A stretch of DNA of 64,000 nt from Uloborus plumipes (GCA_038373865.1 JAXGGA010000072.1:186001-250000); one strand, 5' to 3'. Positions 37,552-50,340 are shown, counted from the first letter of the stretch. Numbers and translations: made by a program. The notes: generated by a model from the sequence alone, not told the origin.

Positions 37552-37934
37552 CTTTTACCAAGTTGCAAAAATCTTGAAACCATTTGTCTTCGTTCCATAT
37601 CACGAGTTTACAAAGTTTCTCATGAAGAAACAATAATGTTAAAAAATATATAACCATTTTTTTTTCCAAAAAATGATTTGAGAGAAAACTGAAGTATATA
37701 CAGCTGGCTTAATTGTCAACACTGATATGCGATGTGGAATTACTTTCCAAAAACCGAAGTTTTCTACTGTCTTTTTTTTTTTGAAAGTGCCTTAAATTAC
37801 ATTTTAAAAATGTTTCGGTAGCCTAGAGAAAACTAATATTTCTTTTTCTGGTAACTAAATATAGCTCCTGATATCGGTGTTCCACCTTCTTTTGGATATC
37901 ATCAGCTCTGGAAATGTTAGCATTTTCCTTATGT
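37552..37934. other. AT-rich non-coding DNA
   Basis: Nothing recognisable. Confidence 0.45.
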
Positions 37935-38860
37935 TAAAGAGTTACGTCTGAATGATCGAAATTCGGTAGAGGTTGAAAAATCCTATCAGTTTCGAAATCG
38001 ATTCTCATTGATTGCATCCAAACTAAAACAGTTTGAAATTTATTAAACAGCATTCCGTCGGTACTTTGTTCACCTTTGTGTATACAACTCATTTCTCCGC
38101 TCTTTTATTGCATAGCGTTTCTGAATTTAGTTAATTCCTCTCATCTTTTCAAGCTGAAGAAAAACGCTTCATTATCTGAACTTACCACTGTAGCAGAAAA
38201 ACAACTAGTCAGTAAGAGTCCGATTTTCCTTGCTTATGTGACGGACACTCTACGTTTTCAGCTTATAATCAAACAAGAGCCTTATTTCACATTCTTTTGG
38301 CAATCGACAATACATTAGGAAATGTTGAATTTGTTTAAGAAGCCATGTCTGAATGATGGAAATTTGGTTGATGCAAAAATTACATCATTTTCAAAATGCA
38401 TTTTTATTGATGGCATCCAAACTAAAACAGTTTGAAACTTGTTAAATAGCATTCCGTCGGCACTTTGTTCACCACCGTGTACAAAACTCATTTCCCCTCT
38501 TTTTTATTGCACAGCGTTTCTAATTTTAGTTGCCTCCTCCAATCTTTCCAGCCCAAAGAAAAACAATCGACAAAATATTAAGAAATCTTGAATTTGCTTA
38601 AGAAGCCATGTCTGAATGATGGAAATTTGGTTGATGCAAAAATTACATCATTATCCAAATGCATTTTTATTGATGGCATCCAAACTAAAACAGTTCGAAA
38701 CTTGTTAAATAGCATTCCGTCGGCACTTTGTTCACCACCGTGTATAAAACTCATTTCCCAGCTCTTTTATTGCATAGCGTTTCTGATTTTAGTTGCCTCC
38801 TCCAATCTCTCCAGCCCGAAGAAAAACGCTTAAATATCTGCGCTCACCACTGCAGCACAC
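37935..38860. repeat. tandem triplication, units of about 263-398 bp
   Basis: TCCAAACTAAAACAGTTT recurs at about 38,018, 38,416 and 38,679. Each is followed by AGCATTCCGTCGG-ACTTTG and CTCTTTTATTGCATAGCGTTT-like words, and preceded by a CTGAATGAT-GAAATT-GGT block. Units 2 and 3 are very similar (recent); unit 1 is more diverged and carries extra sequence. The frames over it are not maintained between units. Confidence 0.9.
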
Positions 38861-39530
38861 TCAAGCGGCAGAGCTCTTCGGGAGCTTTTCAAATCGCCTT
38901 TTGAAAAGGACCGCACCACAGAGAGGTGCCATCAAAGAGGCGTCATAAAAATTCAGCGGCTTTTCGGGTGTCGAAATCTACCATTGGTCGGCGAAAGAGG
39001 TTTATGCGGTCGCATCAATCCGACATCATATTTTACGCCTTTGTAGAATACGTCCAGGTAGATCATCCCGGATTAACAGATTCTGGCTTTAAAAGCGCGA
39101 GATTTGATACGAGATGCCTGTTAGCATTACACAGGAAATACGGAAGGGGATGTTTCCAAATTTATCACGAATTCAAAACACATTTAGAGGGTGGAAATTA
39201 TTTATACATCATTTATTTGTTTGGGTAAGAATTTATTCGTGTTTGGGAAATGCGTTGACACGGAAAGCACGAATTATTAAGTCATTAATAATTGAAATTT
39301 AAAACTTTTTTCTAATGATCAGACAACGCCACCATTTGCAAACACAGTCATAATACACAAATTCACTGTGCGTAGATATGTATAAATAGATACGGCTTAC
39401 TTTATTGACACCTAATAAAGTGAATAAAATTCTTTAGAATAATATCTTTCAGAAAAGTTGAGATGTACTGTATTTCACCAGTTTTAGGGAGGCTTTTTGC
39501 AACCTTGAGCACTACCATCTCTGTTTTTCA
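38861..39530. other. non-coding DNA
   Basis: No gene supported. A 100-codon frame (38,926-39,228) starts at GTG and matches no family I know. Confidence 0.45.
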
Positions 39531-39752
39531 CACTGTAAAAAATGAGCGTTGTTTTTACAGTATGATAAAGTTAATAGTAATAAACTGTAAAAATGTCTAA
39601 TTTTACAGTAATAAACTGTAAAATTGCTAACTTTACAGTAATAAACTAGAATCGCTTATTTTACAGTTTATTACTGTGCATTTTACAGTTTTAAATTGGA
39701 ACCTCAGTTGCCAGTATTATATTGTAAAAACAACAGTTTATTTTTTGCAATG
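39531..39752. mobile_element. CACTG/CAGTG MITE family, copy 6
   Basis: CACTGTAAAAAATGAGCGTT opens and TTTATTTTTTGCAATG closes a 222-bp copy. TA follows the right end; the left TA is mutated to CA. Confidence 0.88.
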
Positions 39753-39754
39753 TA

Positions 39755-40461
39755 GACAAGTGCCTTGAGACAATGAGGTGTTAAAATTTCTCCAGCTTGA
39801 AGGTTTGCTGATTTGTCCTGATTTTTGAGTCAACAGCATTTTCTTCTGACGGACATAAATGTGTGTAAGTACAGTGTGTATATCACAAACTCATTTAGAC
39901 TGACAACACGCTCACGTCTGCTTGAAACGGGCTTTCCTAAACCCGTTTTTTACCGAATGAACTTTAATTGCAAATTACAAAATTTTCGTAGAAACATCCA
40001 TTTGCTGTACGCAGGCACTTCTAATGTCCTTTTTCGTTTAAGTAAGCTGTCTGCCTATAAATATTGCTCTAGATTTTGATAGTCAATCAAGAATCATAAT
40101 TCTTTAACGTTGACAAATGTGAATGACATTAATAATTCTATGCTTAAGTTAATAGGCAATATTTATATTACTTTTATCAAACTAATTTTCAAGTGTGGAC
40201 TTGCCGTACGAGTCTTCCAGGATTTCCTTCTTATCAGTATTATTCACAAAGAGAAGTGGAAGTGAAAAATTAGAAGACCATACTTTACATTCAGAAATAT
40301 TGGCTTTACCAATAAAAAAATACAACACAACAAGGTGTCCCCAAAGGGCTCAACTCGCCACTCTGGGTAAGACACATCAAAGTTACCATGAGGTGCCCAA
40401 GAGTCAAATAGCTGTTATGAAACAATTATCAAATCTTTGTTGTTAAGCAAACAAAAGGAAG
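39755..40461. other. non-coding DNA
   Basis: Nothing recognisable. Confidence 0.45.
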
Positions 40462-40463
40462 TA

Positions 40464-40614
40464 CCGTATTTTTCTCCCTATAAGACGCACCCAATTTTAA
40501 AGGAGGCAAATCTAGAAAATGGTGGGCTTTTGTAGTTGCCGGATAAGACGCAGGGACTTTTTCACCCCCGATTTTGGGGAAAAAAACGTGCGTCTTGTAG
40601 GGCGAAAAATACGG
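40464..40614. mobile_element. 151-bp MITE (CCGTATTTTTC...ATAAGACGCAC ends)
   Basis: CCGTATTTTTCTCCCTATAA then GACGCAC at the left is mirrored at the right by GTGCGTCTTGTAGGGCGAAA then AATACGG. TA is at 40,462-40,463 and 40,615-40,616. This end sequence is a widespread animal MITE type with TA targets (Tc1/mariner group). No coding capacity. Confidence 0.92.
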
Positions 40615-40616
40615 TA

Positions 40617-41089
40617 TCTCATGAGTCATGAGCTACGTCCGTTACCGAGCCATTTTAACAAATGTAGCCACAGTTAATGTAGAATTGCAAACAAATATCA
40701 AGCTGCTCTTTTGCCTACGATTCTAGAAAAACTAGCGTCCAGAGACTGCATTTCGTCCCCATTAAGGTTTTAGCCAATCTGGACGAGCCGTTATTCAGCT
40801 GGGAGGGGAAATATTCAGTAAAAAAGCTCAGTATATTTTGAAAAAGGTAGCTAATCATATTTTTCAAAATGGTGAGAAGTCTCTCTTCATGTAACATGAA
40901 GCGATTCTGGAAACGGGTCTTCAATTTTCTCAAAGATCCTTGAATTTCACAAAAAAATGATGGAAACCAGAAAAATCCCGCAACGTTACCTAGAAACAAT
41001 CAGTGACCTTTCGGAATTTTTTCTGTGTAGCCAACAAATAAACTCCATATTTTGGCGTAACATACTTTTTGATACAGTGCGTTAATATG
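40617..41089. other. non-coding DNA
   Basis: Nothing recognisable. Confidence 0.4.
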
Positions 41090-41700
41090 TTACACGAATT
41101 CAGTTCCTGCCATATCAAGGTACGTTTTCCAACGAAGCACCATCGTGTTCCTGGCATCCAGAAGGATTTCAGGTTTTTCGCGAATCCATCCCCGGCAATC
41201 CGTGAGTGTTTTGGCCAACGAAGTTATTAATGCTGCTTGCGCATTCTTCCCTCGTCGGACCATCCATCTTTCGGTCAAAGAGTGGACCGAGCCATTACGG
41301 GGAGAGGGAGGAAGTACTTATAAATTTATGAATTCCCCGCATGGCCCGCAGCGACGACGAAGTATTGACATTCGGCCGCCTCAAATATTTGCCGAACTCT
41401 CGTTCCCCTTGGCCACAAAAGGGCGACAATTATGCGAATGACTGCGACGACCTACTCCAACACGACAATTGCATTTCCACAATGACGCCCTCACTTACCG
41501 CTCCCACTGGGGGCCATTCCCCACTCCCTCCCCCCTCGGGATTAGATCCCTTAATGACGAAACGCCACCGATTAAAAGCGCATTTCTAACTTTTAAAGAA
41601 CGCTCTTTTGTCGGAGGCCTGCTCCGCTCCTGTGTGGAGCTTTCTCGACTTTTCTAATCTCAGGAATAGAATGGCGACGAACAGATGCTTTTAAATAAAT
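41090..41700. promoter_or_regulatory. GC-richer low-repeat island, candidate enhancer
   Basis: One of the least AT-rich stretches outside the otd first exon, with no transposon ends. It contains GGGATTAGATCCC (41,538-41,550), which includes GGATTA, the core preferred by K50 homeodomains such as Otd/Bicoid, as well as TTATAAATTTATGAATTC. Overlapping open frames on both strands (41,090-41,278 minus; 41,145-41,589 plus) are explained by composition and resemble no known protein. Regulatory function is inferred, and an unrecognised exon cannot be excluded. Confidence 0.3.
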
Positions 41701-42879
41701 CCCATCTAAATCGAACTGCAGCACAAATACGACTTACCACGGCCTACCATCTTTTTCTTGAGAAATGCTTTTCGAGGAACGAAATTAGCTGCGCTCTCTT
41801 CGCTTTGTCTGGAAATTGGGCAATTTTTATTTTCGACATTTCTGTCATAAACTGATATAGATTGGCGCATGCACGTTGTACAATTTCTAAAAATAAAATG
41901 CTAATTTTAAGTACAAGACGGACTCAAAAGTAATGTCGTTATATATTTGCTTTTTCTTTCAAACAATTAAATTTGAACCATTTTTTTTAGTTCTTAAAGT
42001 ATAATATAATTACATTGTTATTAATTACTATTTGCGATGCATTATATGAATTTTCAATTTCGTTCCGATAACATTCAATCGGTTTTGGAGCAAAATATAT
42101 AGAATTGGCATTGTGGACACCAACCGAGTTTTCCTGTTTTTCTGTCATATAGCGATTAGGATAGACATAAATTAGGTGGTGCAATATCGGGTGACGCAAG
42201 CCACTGAAATGTATGCATTTTTTCTGGTTCGTCTCGAGAAATGAGGTGTCTCATAATCTTTTTTCAGAATCACTTTTTTCGGTTGACAATTTCTGGAACA
42301 TACTCGCCTGGCATTGCACTATCTCATTTCTCTTTGTGTTTGGCGCTACAGAGCTTTATAAGTAAAAAATAACTTGGAAATTTGACTGATATAGTCAACC
42401 TTCGTTTATCGCGGTTAGCTCGTTTCAGACTCTATCGTGATATCTTATTTTGCCAAAATAAAGCTTACTAGGCAGACACATTATCTTCCTCACTCGGCAA
42501 CACTTCACTTGGGTTTGATAATTTTCAACTTTTACCAATTTTCACAGTTTTGGCTTAAAAGTAGCGTCAAGGAACCTTCAGTCTATCATGACAACAAATG
42601 ATTCTGGACAAAAATTGAGAAAATACCCCCCCCCCCTAAAAATAAATAAATAAATAAACATGAGAAGCAAAAAGAAAAATTGCAAACTTATCTACAATTA
42701 ACATACCGCTAGTGGAACGAATTGTACTAAAATGACGGTGCAAAAGTTACTGTTAAAAACATTAGCTAAATTTTGCTATTATTTTTTCTAATTTATTTAA
42801 TCTATTTTTAAAAGCTTTTTTTTTCTTTGTAAAATCGGGTTCCCTTTTCGAATCTATCATTGAACCACAAAGCATTAAA
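41701..42879. other. AT-rich non-coding DNA with a transposon-end fragment
   Basis: No gene. TAGTCAACCTTCGTTTATCG at about 42,394-42,413 resembles one end of pogo/Tigger-type elements; its partner is not seen. Confidence 0.45.
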
Positions 42880-43520
42880 ATTTATATCCAAACTTTCCGC
42901 TAATCAACACCTACAAATTGCAATATACCACTAAAGTTTACAACGAAAGAAATCGATTGCTAATTGTCGAAGAAAATTTCTTAAGTACCATTCAAACAAC
43001 TTCCGCTTTCTTATGAACCGTAAAAAAAAGAAAGAAACGCCTCTCATATTTGCGCAATGTTTCCTCGTCTCTTAAGATTATCTTTTGATGCAACTACTCC
43101 GGCAGTTCGTTTATCGACGCAAATGATTTCACACTCGGGTATTTAAACTTGCGATACACATTTTTTGCGGCTCCAAATCTCCACTTTTTATTAAATCGCG
43201 TCGTTGACCTTCTGTAAGTTTGATCAACCGCGAGGAAGGGGTATAAGAACAACGAACTTAAGTTTTCCTTCCCCGCTGAGGGCTTAAAGATCCATCTTTC
43301 GTTATGAGTCAAGTCGCTGAACTTTACTTCATTTACTGGATTAAATCTGAGAGTAAATACTTACGGAAGCCAATGCACCGGTCAAGTAATATTGAATATT
43401 GTCCACGAGTCAAAAGATACGACGAGAAAGTTTCTTCAGATTTACATCAATAGACGATTCGGTTTGTTGTGTGGAGCTTTTCGGTTTTTTTTTACGGAGG
43501 AAGCCTTGTAAGACATCCCG
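42880..43520. promoter_or_regulatory. low-repeat island, possible regulatory DNA
   Basis: Moderate composition and no repeats noticed. Includes GGATTA at 43,338-43,343 and several AT-rich homeodomain-like cores. Weak candidate, based only on composition and position. Confidence 0.2.
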
Positions 43521-44606
43521 TGACTTTGGTAAGTAGGCATGAGTTTGAAACTCGTATCAAAAGATGAAAATGTTTTTTAAATGTGAAATATTTGAAGTTT
43601 TATAATCAATTTCAATCGAAGCGATTTGACCGTTAAACATTACAGTAATCTTTTGGTATTTTATAATATGCATCTTCAACTGGAAGTCAAAATGAATAAC
43701 TTGAAGAAATCGGAAGTTGAAAATAATCTTTCAATCAGTACGCATAAAAAATCATTATATTTTTCATTCAATTAATACCCAAGTAAAAACAAAAATCTGT
43801 GTATTAGTCATATTAGTTACAAAAACTAATGTTCGATTTTGTTCATTTAATTTGTACTTGGATGGTGTAATGTGAGGAGATCTTGTGATATATAGCCCCG
43901 AATGGTTAATAATATATATATTTATTTAATATGTAGATTTAATATATATTTTTAATATGTAGGTTTAAAAAAATGTGTTTTCGATTTTCTCCTAAATTTG
44001 TTTCTTCGTACATATTTTGTTTATAAATTAGTTCGAAATATATAAATTATTTCAATTAAGCAAAAGTATTAAATAATATTTTATTTACAAGGCATAATTA
44101 CCTGCACGATTTTAATAAACATTGTGCTTTTATGTGATAAATAATTTCAGTATTTACCTATAAACCGTAGATGTTATGGGCAGTTTGTGTCATAAAATGA
44201 TTCCGAAATCAGCATGGTTAATATGTCTTGATTTTTCCTTTTATTTTAGTTTTATACATTGCATTAAGTTTTAATAAGACATATTCGGTAATTTGTTCTG
44301 AATCAGATGATTTGCGTACTGGTATACTCTCTTAAAGATTTTGCATTCCCTTTTTTATTAAATAAAAATCCTAAAGTTCACAATCAACAAGTGGCAAAAA
44401 AAAAGTTTGGGTAAATATTTCTTACTTTTGAGAAAACGGAACTTGATGAGGGTGACATGTGAGAAAAAATGGCAAAATGTGTTCAATTTTCGAAGCATTT
44501 AAAATATAGGAATGCTGCATTTTCCCCAGTGCTAAAGCAAGGTTTTATTTCCTTTATTCACCATCTCCCTAAAGAAATATTTCTTGAGTACACTGCTAAA
44601 TAAAAT
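43521..44606. other. AT-rich non-coding DNA
   Basis: Nothing recognisable. Confidence 0.5.
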
Positions 44607-44776
44607 TGCAGTAATATTAGAAAACGGGCTTCCATAAAGTTTTCTAGTACCGATACAGCTTCTTCGTATCGTAAGTCACTTTGACAACGTTGCTTTGGAC
44701 GAAGCTGTATCGTTACCATAGACCTTTATGAAGGCCCAGGTTCATACAGATTTTTCTAACAGTACTGCAGTTTTTT
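44607..44776. repeat. imperfect hairpin with about 60-70 bp arms
   Basis: TGCAGTAATATTAGAAAA at the left pairs with TTTTTCTAACAGTACTGCA at the right. CTTCCATAAAG pairs with CTTTATGAAG, and CGATACAGCTTC pairs with GAAGCTGTATCG. One arm has a small insertion. Probably a foldback MITE. Confidence 0.7.
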
Positions 44777-45526
44777 TAGATAATATCATCCAACGTTTCA
44801 GCGTAAGCGCCCACAATAGCATTTGACTGTCTACTGCAGTCTATAAGCAGTTTTAATTAGTAATTTTATACTGCATACAAGTTATATAACTACAAAGCCC
44901 AGAGCTGTAAACTTAATGAATCTTAAGCGACAACGGTACGTAAAAATCTGTCTGAAATAGTTCGTCTATACTACATCACAAAAGTGTGCTATACCAGAAC
45001 AAAAAACCCGTACACTTTCACTGCATTTCCTTGTCTAGAACTGATAGATTAAATAATTATCTGAAAATAAATTGGGCCTAAAATCTTAGATTCTGCGTAG
45101 GCATGGAATCTCTCTCTCTCTTTTTTTTTGGGGGGGGGAGGCTTATTAGTTACCATTTCAGTCAAATTGTCTCCTTGTAAACTGGATTTGCAAGACACAA
45201 CCTCAAAAAATGCTTGTTTTTCTTTGGCGAAACTTGCAATGTGAAACTTGTATGATCTACAGCTGCACCATGCTGATCCATAAATGACGTTATTACAGAC
45301 ACGCATTTTCATCGACTAAATGCAGTAGAATATTGCATGTTGGGGAAAGTAAACCAACGCTTCTGTAGTGAGGGCATTTTTACATCAGGGACTTTTTGTT
45401 TGATTCTATGTAGCGAACCATAGATAATTTTTGGTAGCTTTTGTGTAAGTATGAAATATTTAAAATACATTGCGGTAATAACGAGTCCCCTGAATCTCTT
45501 GATAGTAATTCCTACAACGCAGTTCA
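44777..45526. other. AT-rich non-coding DNA
   Basis: Nothing recognisable; T/G homopolymers at about 45,120-45,140. Confidence 0.45.
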
Positions 45527-45855
45527 TAAAATGAAATTTAAACCTCCGAAATTATCTAAAAATAGCAAAGCTTTTTCAACAATGTTTTATGGTGTATCCT
45601 AAAATGGCCAATCGAAACAAGCGTTGAGGAGTTTTTCGAGTCCTGATCGAAGGAGTTACAACGTCAATTCTTACAACGTAAGTTAATATAAAATGAAATT
45701 TATGAAACTCCGAAACTATCCAAAAATAGCGAAGCTTTTTGAACTAAGTTTCAAGGTATATCTTAAAATAGTAGATCATTTTGAAACTAACGTTGAGGGA
45801 TTTTTCGTGTCTTGGTCAAAGGAGCTTCAAAGTAATTTCTCCATAAACGTTTGAA
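45527..45855. repeat. tandem duplication, about 163-bp period
   Basis: AAAATGAAATTTAAACCTCC (about 45,529) and AAAATGAAATTTATGAAACT (about 45,692) open two units. They share AAAATAGC(A/G)AAGCTTTTT, CGTTGAGG(A/G), TTTTTCG(A/T)GTC and GGAG(T/C)T-CAA. Confidence 0.8.
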
Positions 45856-46887
45856 AATTTTTAAACTGAGCTTTAAGCATCAATTGAGGCAGTGGGAGTT
45901 AAAGGGATGCAAGTGGACTTTTTAAAGTTTTGAATAAAACGTGCGCAAACTTCAAATTGTAAGTACGCTTTCGTTGATTTTTTTTCATCAGGCAGTTCAG
46001 CAGCAGCTTACTGGGCTAATATTACCATCTCTTGTCCCCAAAACAGATGAAGGTTCTTCCTTCCAGTTGTACTGGTAACCCCAAGTTATTATTTCTGGCA
46101 CTTACATGTCTCATTTGATTTTGGATGCTTCACATGCAGATAATTTTAAGCAATATACATTTCTTAATAGGAAGAAAATGGGTGAAAACCATGCTTAATA
46201 TCGCTATTCGTCCATTTATTTATTTATTCTTTACTTTTTAAAGATAACGAAGCTAATGAGGGGTTTTGAAAGAAATGTAGGAATCGAAGCAATGAACTTC
46301 TGATTGCATGTGCATAACTTATACACAACTACTTTACTCAGTTGAGCAAATGCTTCAATTTATTATACGAATTATCACACGTATTTCCTGAAAATAGATG
46401 TGAGAAAGATCCTCCATGACGATTGCACAAAGGATATTTATAATCTGCAGTGTCAACGACGGCTTTGATGATCGTGCAGGAAGGATGAAATTAAATAGTT
46501 CAGCAAGCGTTACTATTAGCGTTAAGTAAATAAGATTTTATAACAGAAAGAAATGCTCTATAGACAACAAAGCTCTAAAGATCGTGTAAAGGAATTGCAG
46601 TGAAAAATAAAGAAGGAAAATAATATTTTAATCGCTAAGTAAAATAAATGTGACCAATGTGCTAACAGCGTACAATGAGACTACAAAAGCTCCAGAAAAC
46701 TCATATTCAAAGAAAAAATTGAAATCAAAAACAGCTTCCAATCATAAAGTCCAAAGAGTGTCCTGATATCGTATAGTTAAAAATTATTAAATTCCTTGAA
46801 TTTGAAAGGTTATTATTCTTAAGTGTATACAAATGTTATTGTTTGAAGCTATTGCGTACACTAGTATTGTTTTTTTTTATTTAGTTT
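45856..46887. other. AT-rich non-coding DNA
   Basis: Nothing recognisable. Confidence 0.45.
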
Positions 46888-46961
46888 GTGGATTATCCAC
46901 TGATTCGCTTATCCGCGGATACTGTTCAGCCCAATTCCGCGGATAATCGGAGGTTTATTGT
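46888..46961. mobile_element. pogo/Tigger-type terminal fragment
   Basis: The minus strand reads CAATAAACCTCCGATTATCC then GCGGA, and a mirrored TTATCCGCGGA follows, a style typical of pogo/Tigger ends. About 75 bp only, with no target duplication seen. Confidence 0.5.
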
Positions 46962-46970
46962 ATTTTAAAT

Positions 46971-47343
46971 CAAGGGCGTATCTAGAAATGTTTTAAGGGA
47001 ATGGCGAATGATTTTATATTTATCCTTTACCACTCATATTCATTTACAAATGCAGACCTCATATGTTTTGGATTTCAATTCGTATCCCGAGAAGAGTCCT
47101 AAACCTACCTAGGTAGCACAAATAACCTTTAAACGTTTTATAAACGTTTTTAAGTAGTTGTTACAACGTTAATAACCATTTTACAACCTTTAAAAACGAA
47201 GTGCGCTACTTGGGTATCTTCTGCTGTCATCACAGATAGTCTAAAAAGGCCTTATTTGAACTTCAATATTAAAATTTTACCAGTTATGAGTCCCCAAAGG
47301 GAGGGCGATCGCCCCCATCGCCTCTCCCTTGTATTAATCCCTG
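46971..47343. mobile_element. 373-bp MITE related to the 8,433 element
   Basis: Left CAAGGGCGTAT and right ATTAATCCCTG are degraded inverted ends. The right end retains GGGAGGGCGATCGCCCCC as in the 8,433 element. Flanks TTTTAAAT (46,963-46,970) and CTTTAAAT (47,344-47,351) agree at 7 of 8. A smaller MITE is nested at 47,108-47,214. Confidence 0.75.
47108..47214. mobile_element. 107-bp MITE nested in the 46,971 element
   Basis: CCTAGGTAGCACAAA and TGCGCTACTTGGG are imperfect inverted ends flanked by TA (47,106-47,107; 47,215-47,216). AACGTTTTATAAACGTTTTT lies inside. Confidence 0.65.
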
Positions 47344-47351
47344 CTTTAAAT

Positions 47352-48021
47352 TCACCTCAGACTCTTAACATCCATTAAATTTCCTCGGCAACTGTGATAC
47401 AAACGACTATATCCACAATTAAACATCTCTTTCCTCCAGTCCAAATGAATTGGATTGCAGTACTAAATGAAGACGAATGTCGACAGTCGATTGATATTCT
47501 TACCTAACCTTTACCAACCCCTGAGCCTTGAAACACAACTTATGGGGTCTAACGATGGCTGACATAGATAAGAAAAGCCGCTTCCAGATAAAGATCATTA
47601 TTTCCACAATCGATTTTGCTATAGACTATTGGCAGAAGTGAATTGATTTCCTGTTGAAGGTAACGTTGGTTGCTTTTGAGCTTAATTTTCCCTCCTACTC
47701 TTTTCAATAAAATATTAAGGGCCGTTTTATTTATCACCTTTTTTTCCCATATAGGAAGTACGATGGAATTTTCGGTTGTTGAGATATTGAATTGTTCTTT
47801 CAGATTGAAGCACATAGGACAGCGGAATTTTAATGTTGACTTTTGAGTGGGAATACATGGATGAATATGGTAAGTATGTTTCTTATGATGCTACTAGTGT
47901 GATATTAATCTCAAAATAAATAAGTAATCATAATGCTAGTAAATAATAGCGGTGAGTTTTGAGGAATGGGGTTGCTGCATTGCTGCCGAAGTAAATATTT
48001 CTCGCTTGTCAGAATGATGTA
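47352..48021. other. AT-rich non-coding DNA
   Basis: Nothing recognisable. Confidence 0.45.
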
Positions 48022-48254
48022 CACTGCAAAAAAAAAAAAAAAAAAAAACTGTTGTTTATGCAGTATAATACTGTCAGCTGAGTTTTCAGTTTAAAATTGT
48101 AAAATGCTCAGTAATAAAATGTAAAATTAGTAATTATACAGTTTATTACTGCATATTTATCAATTTTACAGTTTCTTACTGTTTATTTTAGTTTTAAACT
48201 GGATCCTCGGCTGTCAGTATTATACTGTAACAACACCAGTTTATTTTTGTAGTG
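48022..48254. mobile_element. CACTG/CAGTG MITE family, copy 7
   Basis: CACTGC plus a long A run opens and TTTTTGTAGTG closes this 233-bp copy. TA is at 48,020-48,021 and 48,255-48,256. The A run expanded from the family's AAAAAA. Confidence 0.9.
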
Positions 48255-48256
48255 TA

Positions 48257-49135
48257 ACAGCTTTCGACTCTTGCTTGATTCTAATATACTACATCCACTG
48301 CATAAGCAGGATATAATTTTTCACATTTTATTACAGTATAATTGCAACTGTCTCGTTCTAGCAAGCTCCCCTTTTTCTCATGATAGAGAGCATTATGTTG
48401 TGATGTCTGCAAGGAATTTATAGAAATTATGACAAAACTTTTGCATTCCTTAACTAAATCTTACTGTCGAGTTCCATAGTGTTATGTAAATATTTCAGTC
48501 CACTTTTCATTTAGAATACAATTGAACTGAAATGTAATGGCTTCTAACAAATTGAACAACAGAAGGTATGGTCACTATTTCAATCAATCAGGTTTATAAT
48601 TATGAATCAGATTATTCAAGGTGCTCATTCCCCAAGAAATATGGCGGGAGCACCCCTTTAATTGCTGCGCGAAACACCCCTTTCCCCAAGAGCGAGATTA
48701 TCAAAATGAGGATAAAAACTCTCTAAAATCACCCATCCCCTAAATATTACATAGGTGCAGTCTACGCCCCCCCCCCCTCCCTCGTCTCCTCGTGGGCACG
48801 CTTGGGTAATTCGTAAAACGATATTTGGCTGGGACATGATATTTTAATTGAATAAAAAAAAGAAAAAAAGAATACACCATAATCCGTGAAAAGAAAAAAA
48901 AAAGACAAATGCAATCTGTCATTCCATGGAATGCATTCAAGTATATATACCAGCAATGGGCATTTTGTATATGTAGTGAGAAAAGAAAACGCATAAGCTC
49001 TTTGCGTTAGTAGTGAACTAACTTATGTAACTGCTGATGTTAATGATGTTATTAAATACTTTTTCCCTCGTATACCGGCTGAGACGTCACAATTTTCTCA
49101 TACATTTTACTCGAAAACCATAGGTCGTGCATAAA
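48257..49135. other. non-coding DNA with a degraded C-rich repeat
   Basis: At about 48,640-48,785 a GGGAGCACCCCTTT...CCCCCCCCTCCC block looks like a remnant of a GC-rich-ended DNA transposon. No gene recognised. Confidence 0.4.
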
Positions 49136-49285
49136 GCAGTAAGTAACCGCCCCTAAGCCAGGGCTAAGGCAGAAACATGCAATACATCACCATCTCGTTT
49201 ATTCCATCCATGGACTGCAGTTTCGTGCTTATTATGCACTCATCAGCGTGGAATAGGAATTAAAATATGCAGAAACTCTTCCAGG
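49136..49285 (-). repeat. dispersed repeat, copy B (inverted relative to 9.6 kb)
   Basis: On the minus strand it reads TTCCTATTCCACGCTGATGA, ATAAGCACGAAACTGCAGTC and TTCTGCCTTAGCCCTGGCTT, matching 9,664-9,783 closely. The hairpin head of copy A is missing or badly eroded. Confidence 0.85.
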
Positions 49286-50059
49286 ACCTTTGTTATCTAC
49301 TCCAAGAAGGGGTTACAGTGGTATCCGGTGTTGTGTACGTAAGTAATTGGGAAACTGATTCTCAAGGTTGCATATAATGCCCTGAAAACCACTGCATCTC
49401 AATCCAAAACGAGACTTAGATAGATTTCATGCATTTTAAATGAATTTTATTCACAAGTTTATGTGAAAAAATGTCTGTATGAAGCTTGTAATAGCTCAAC
49501 TGACAGGATAATCCTCTAAAACCATTCTAATACACTTAAACCTGCATTTTTTTGATGATAGAAATTGTTATTTTTAAACTAATTTTATTCATAACTTTAA
49601 TAAATATTTGTAAAATCTTTGTACTAGCTTAATTGTAGAAATTAAAAATCACCCTCAAAACAGCATAAGTTCGATTACCTTCATACTATGTTACAATTAC
49701 GACCAATTTCATATTCATAAATTAATGCAAATTTCAGGTCTTATGTAATGCTCTAAAATCTAATAAAATCGATCCAAACTATTTCCTTGATGATCTATTG
49801 GCCATTTTTAAAGTGCCATCATTTTAAAATTCTATTCGCAGTTTTATTTAAAAAACATGCGAATATCAAATCGCATAATTACCAAGCTAATGACATTTCA
49901 TTATAAAAATACACCTATCAAATGCTTAACATTGGAGAAAAGCAAACTGATTTGCAAAAAGCATCACAACCATCCCATACATTTGACTAAATGGTTTAAA
50001 GCACTCCACTTTAAAGCACCGTCACTCTCTCTCTCTCTCTGGCTTATTTTTAATAAATT
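49286..50059. other. AT-rich non-coding DNA
   Basis: Nothing recognisable. Confidence 0.45.
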
Positions 50060-50340
50060 TTGATCTCCAGTGAAAATTCTCTCCGATTTTTTTCCTCGGC
50101 CCAAAGTTTTCAACTTAATAGAGCTGGCTCCAGCAGTCCATTAATGCGCCCAAAGAACGTCCTATCAGATTTTTGAATACTAAATTCGTCAGTCGCCCTG
50201 AAAAGAATTATCACAGTTAAGTAGTCGCGATAGCGTATCATTCGAACGCTAAGCGCCTTACTGATCAGCAGCAACTAAGAGACGATTGCTTTTTTTACCA
50301 TTAATGATGATTTCTTTCCATTTTGCTGCGTAAGTAGCTT
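50060..50340. promoter_or_regulatory. low-repeat island, possible regulatory DNA
   Basis: Non-repetitive, moderate composition, with CCATTAATG twice-like motifs (50,139 and 50,299) as homeodomain-type cores. Weak candidate. Confidence 0.2.

Noticed and set aside
38926..39228. 100-codon basic frame
   Set aside because: Starts at GTG, lies beside a tandem repeat, and resembles no protein family I know.
48001..48060. Poly-A run as a retroposon tail
   Set aside because: The A run sits inside the left end of a CACTG MITE copy, where other copies have AAAAAA, so it is a local expansion.
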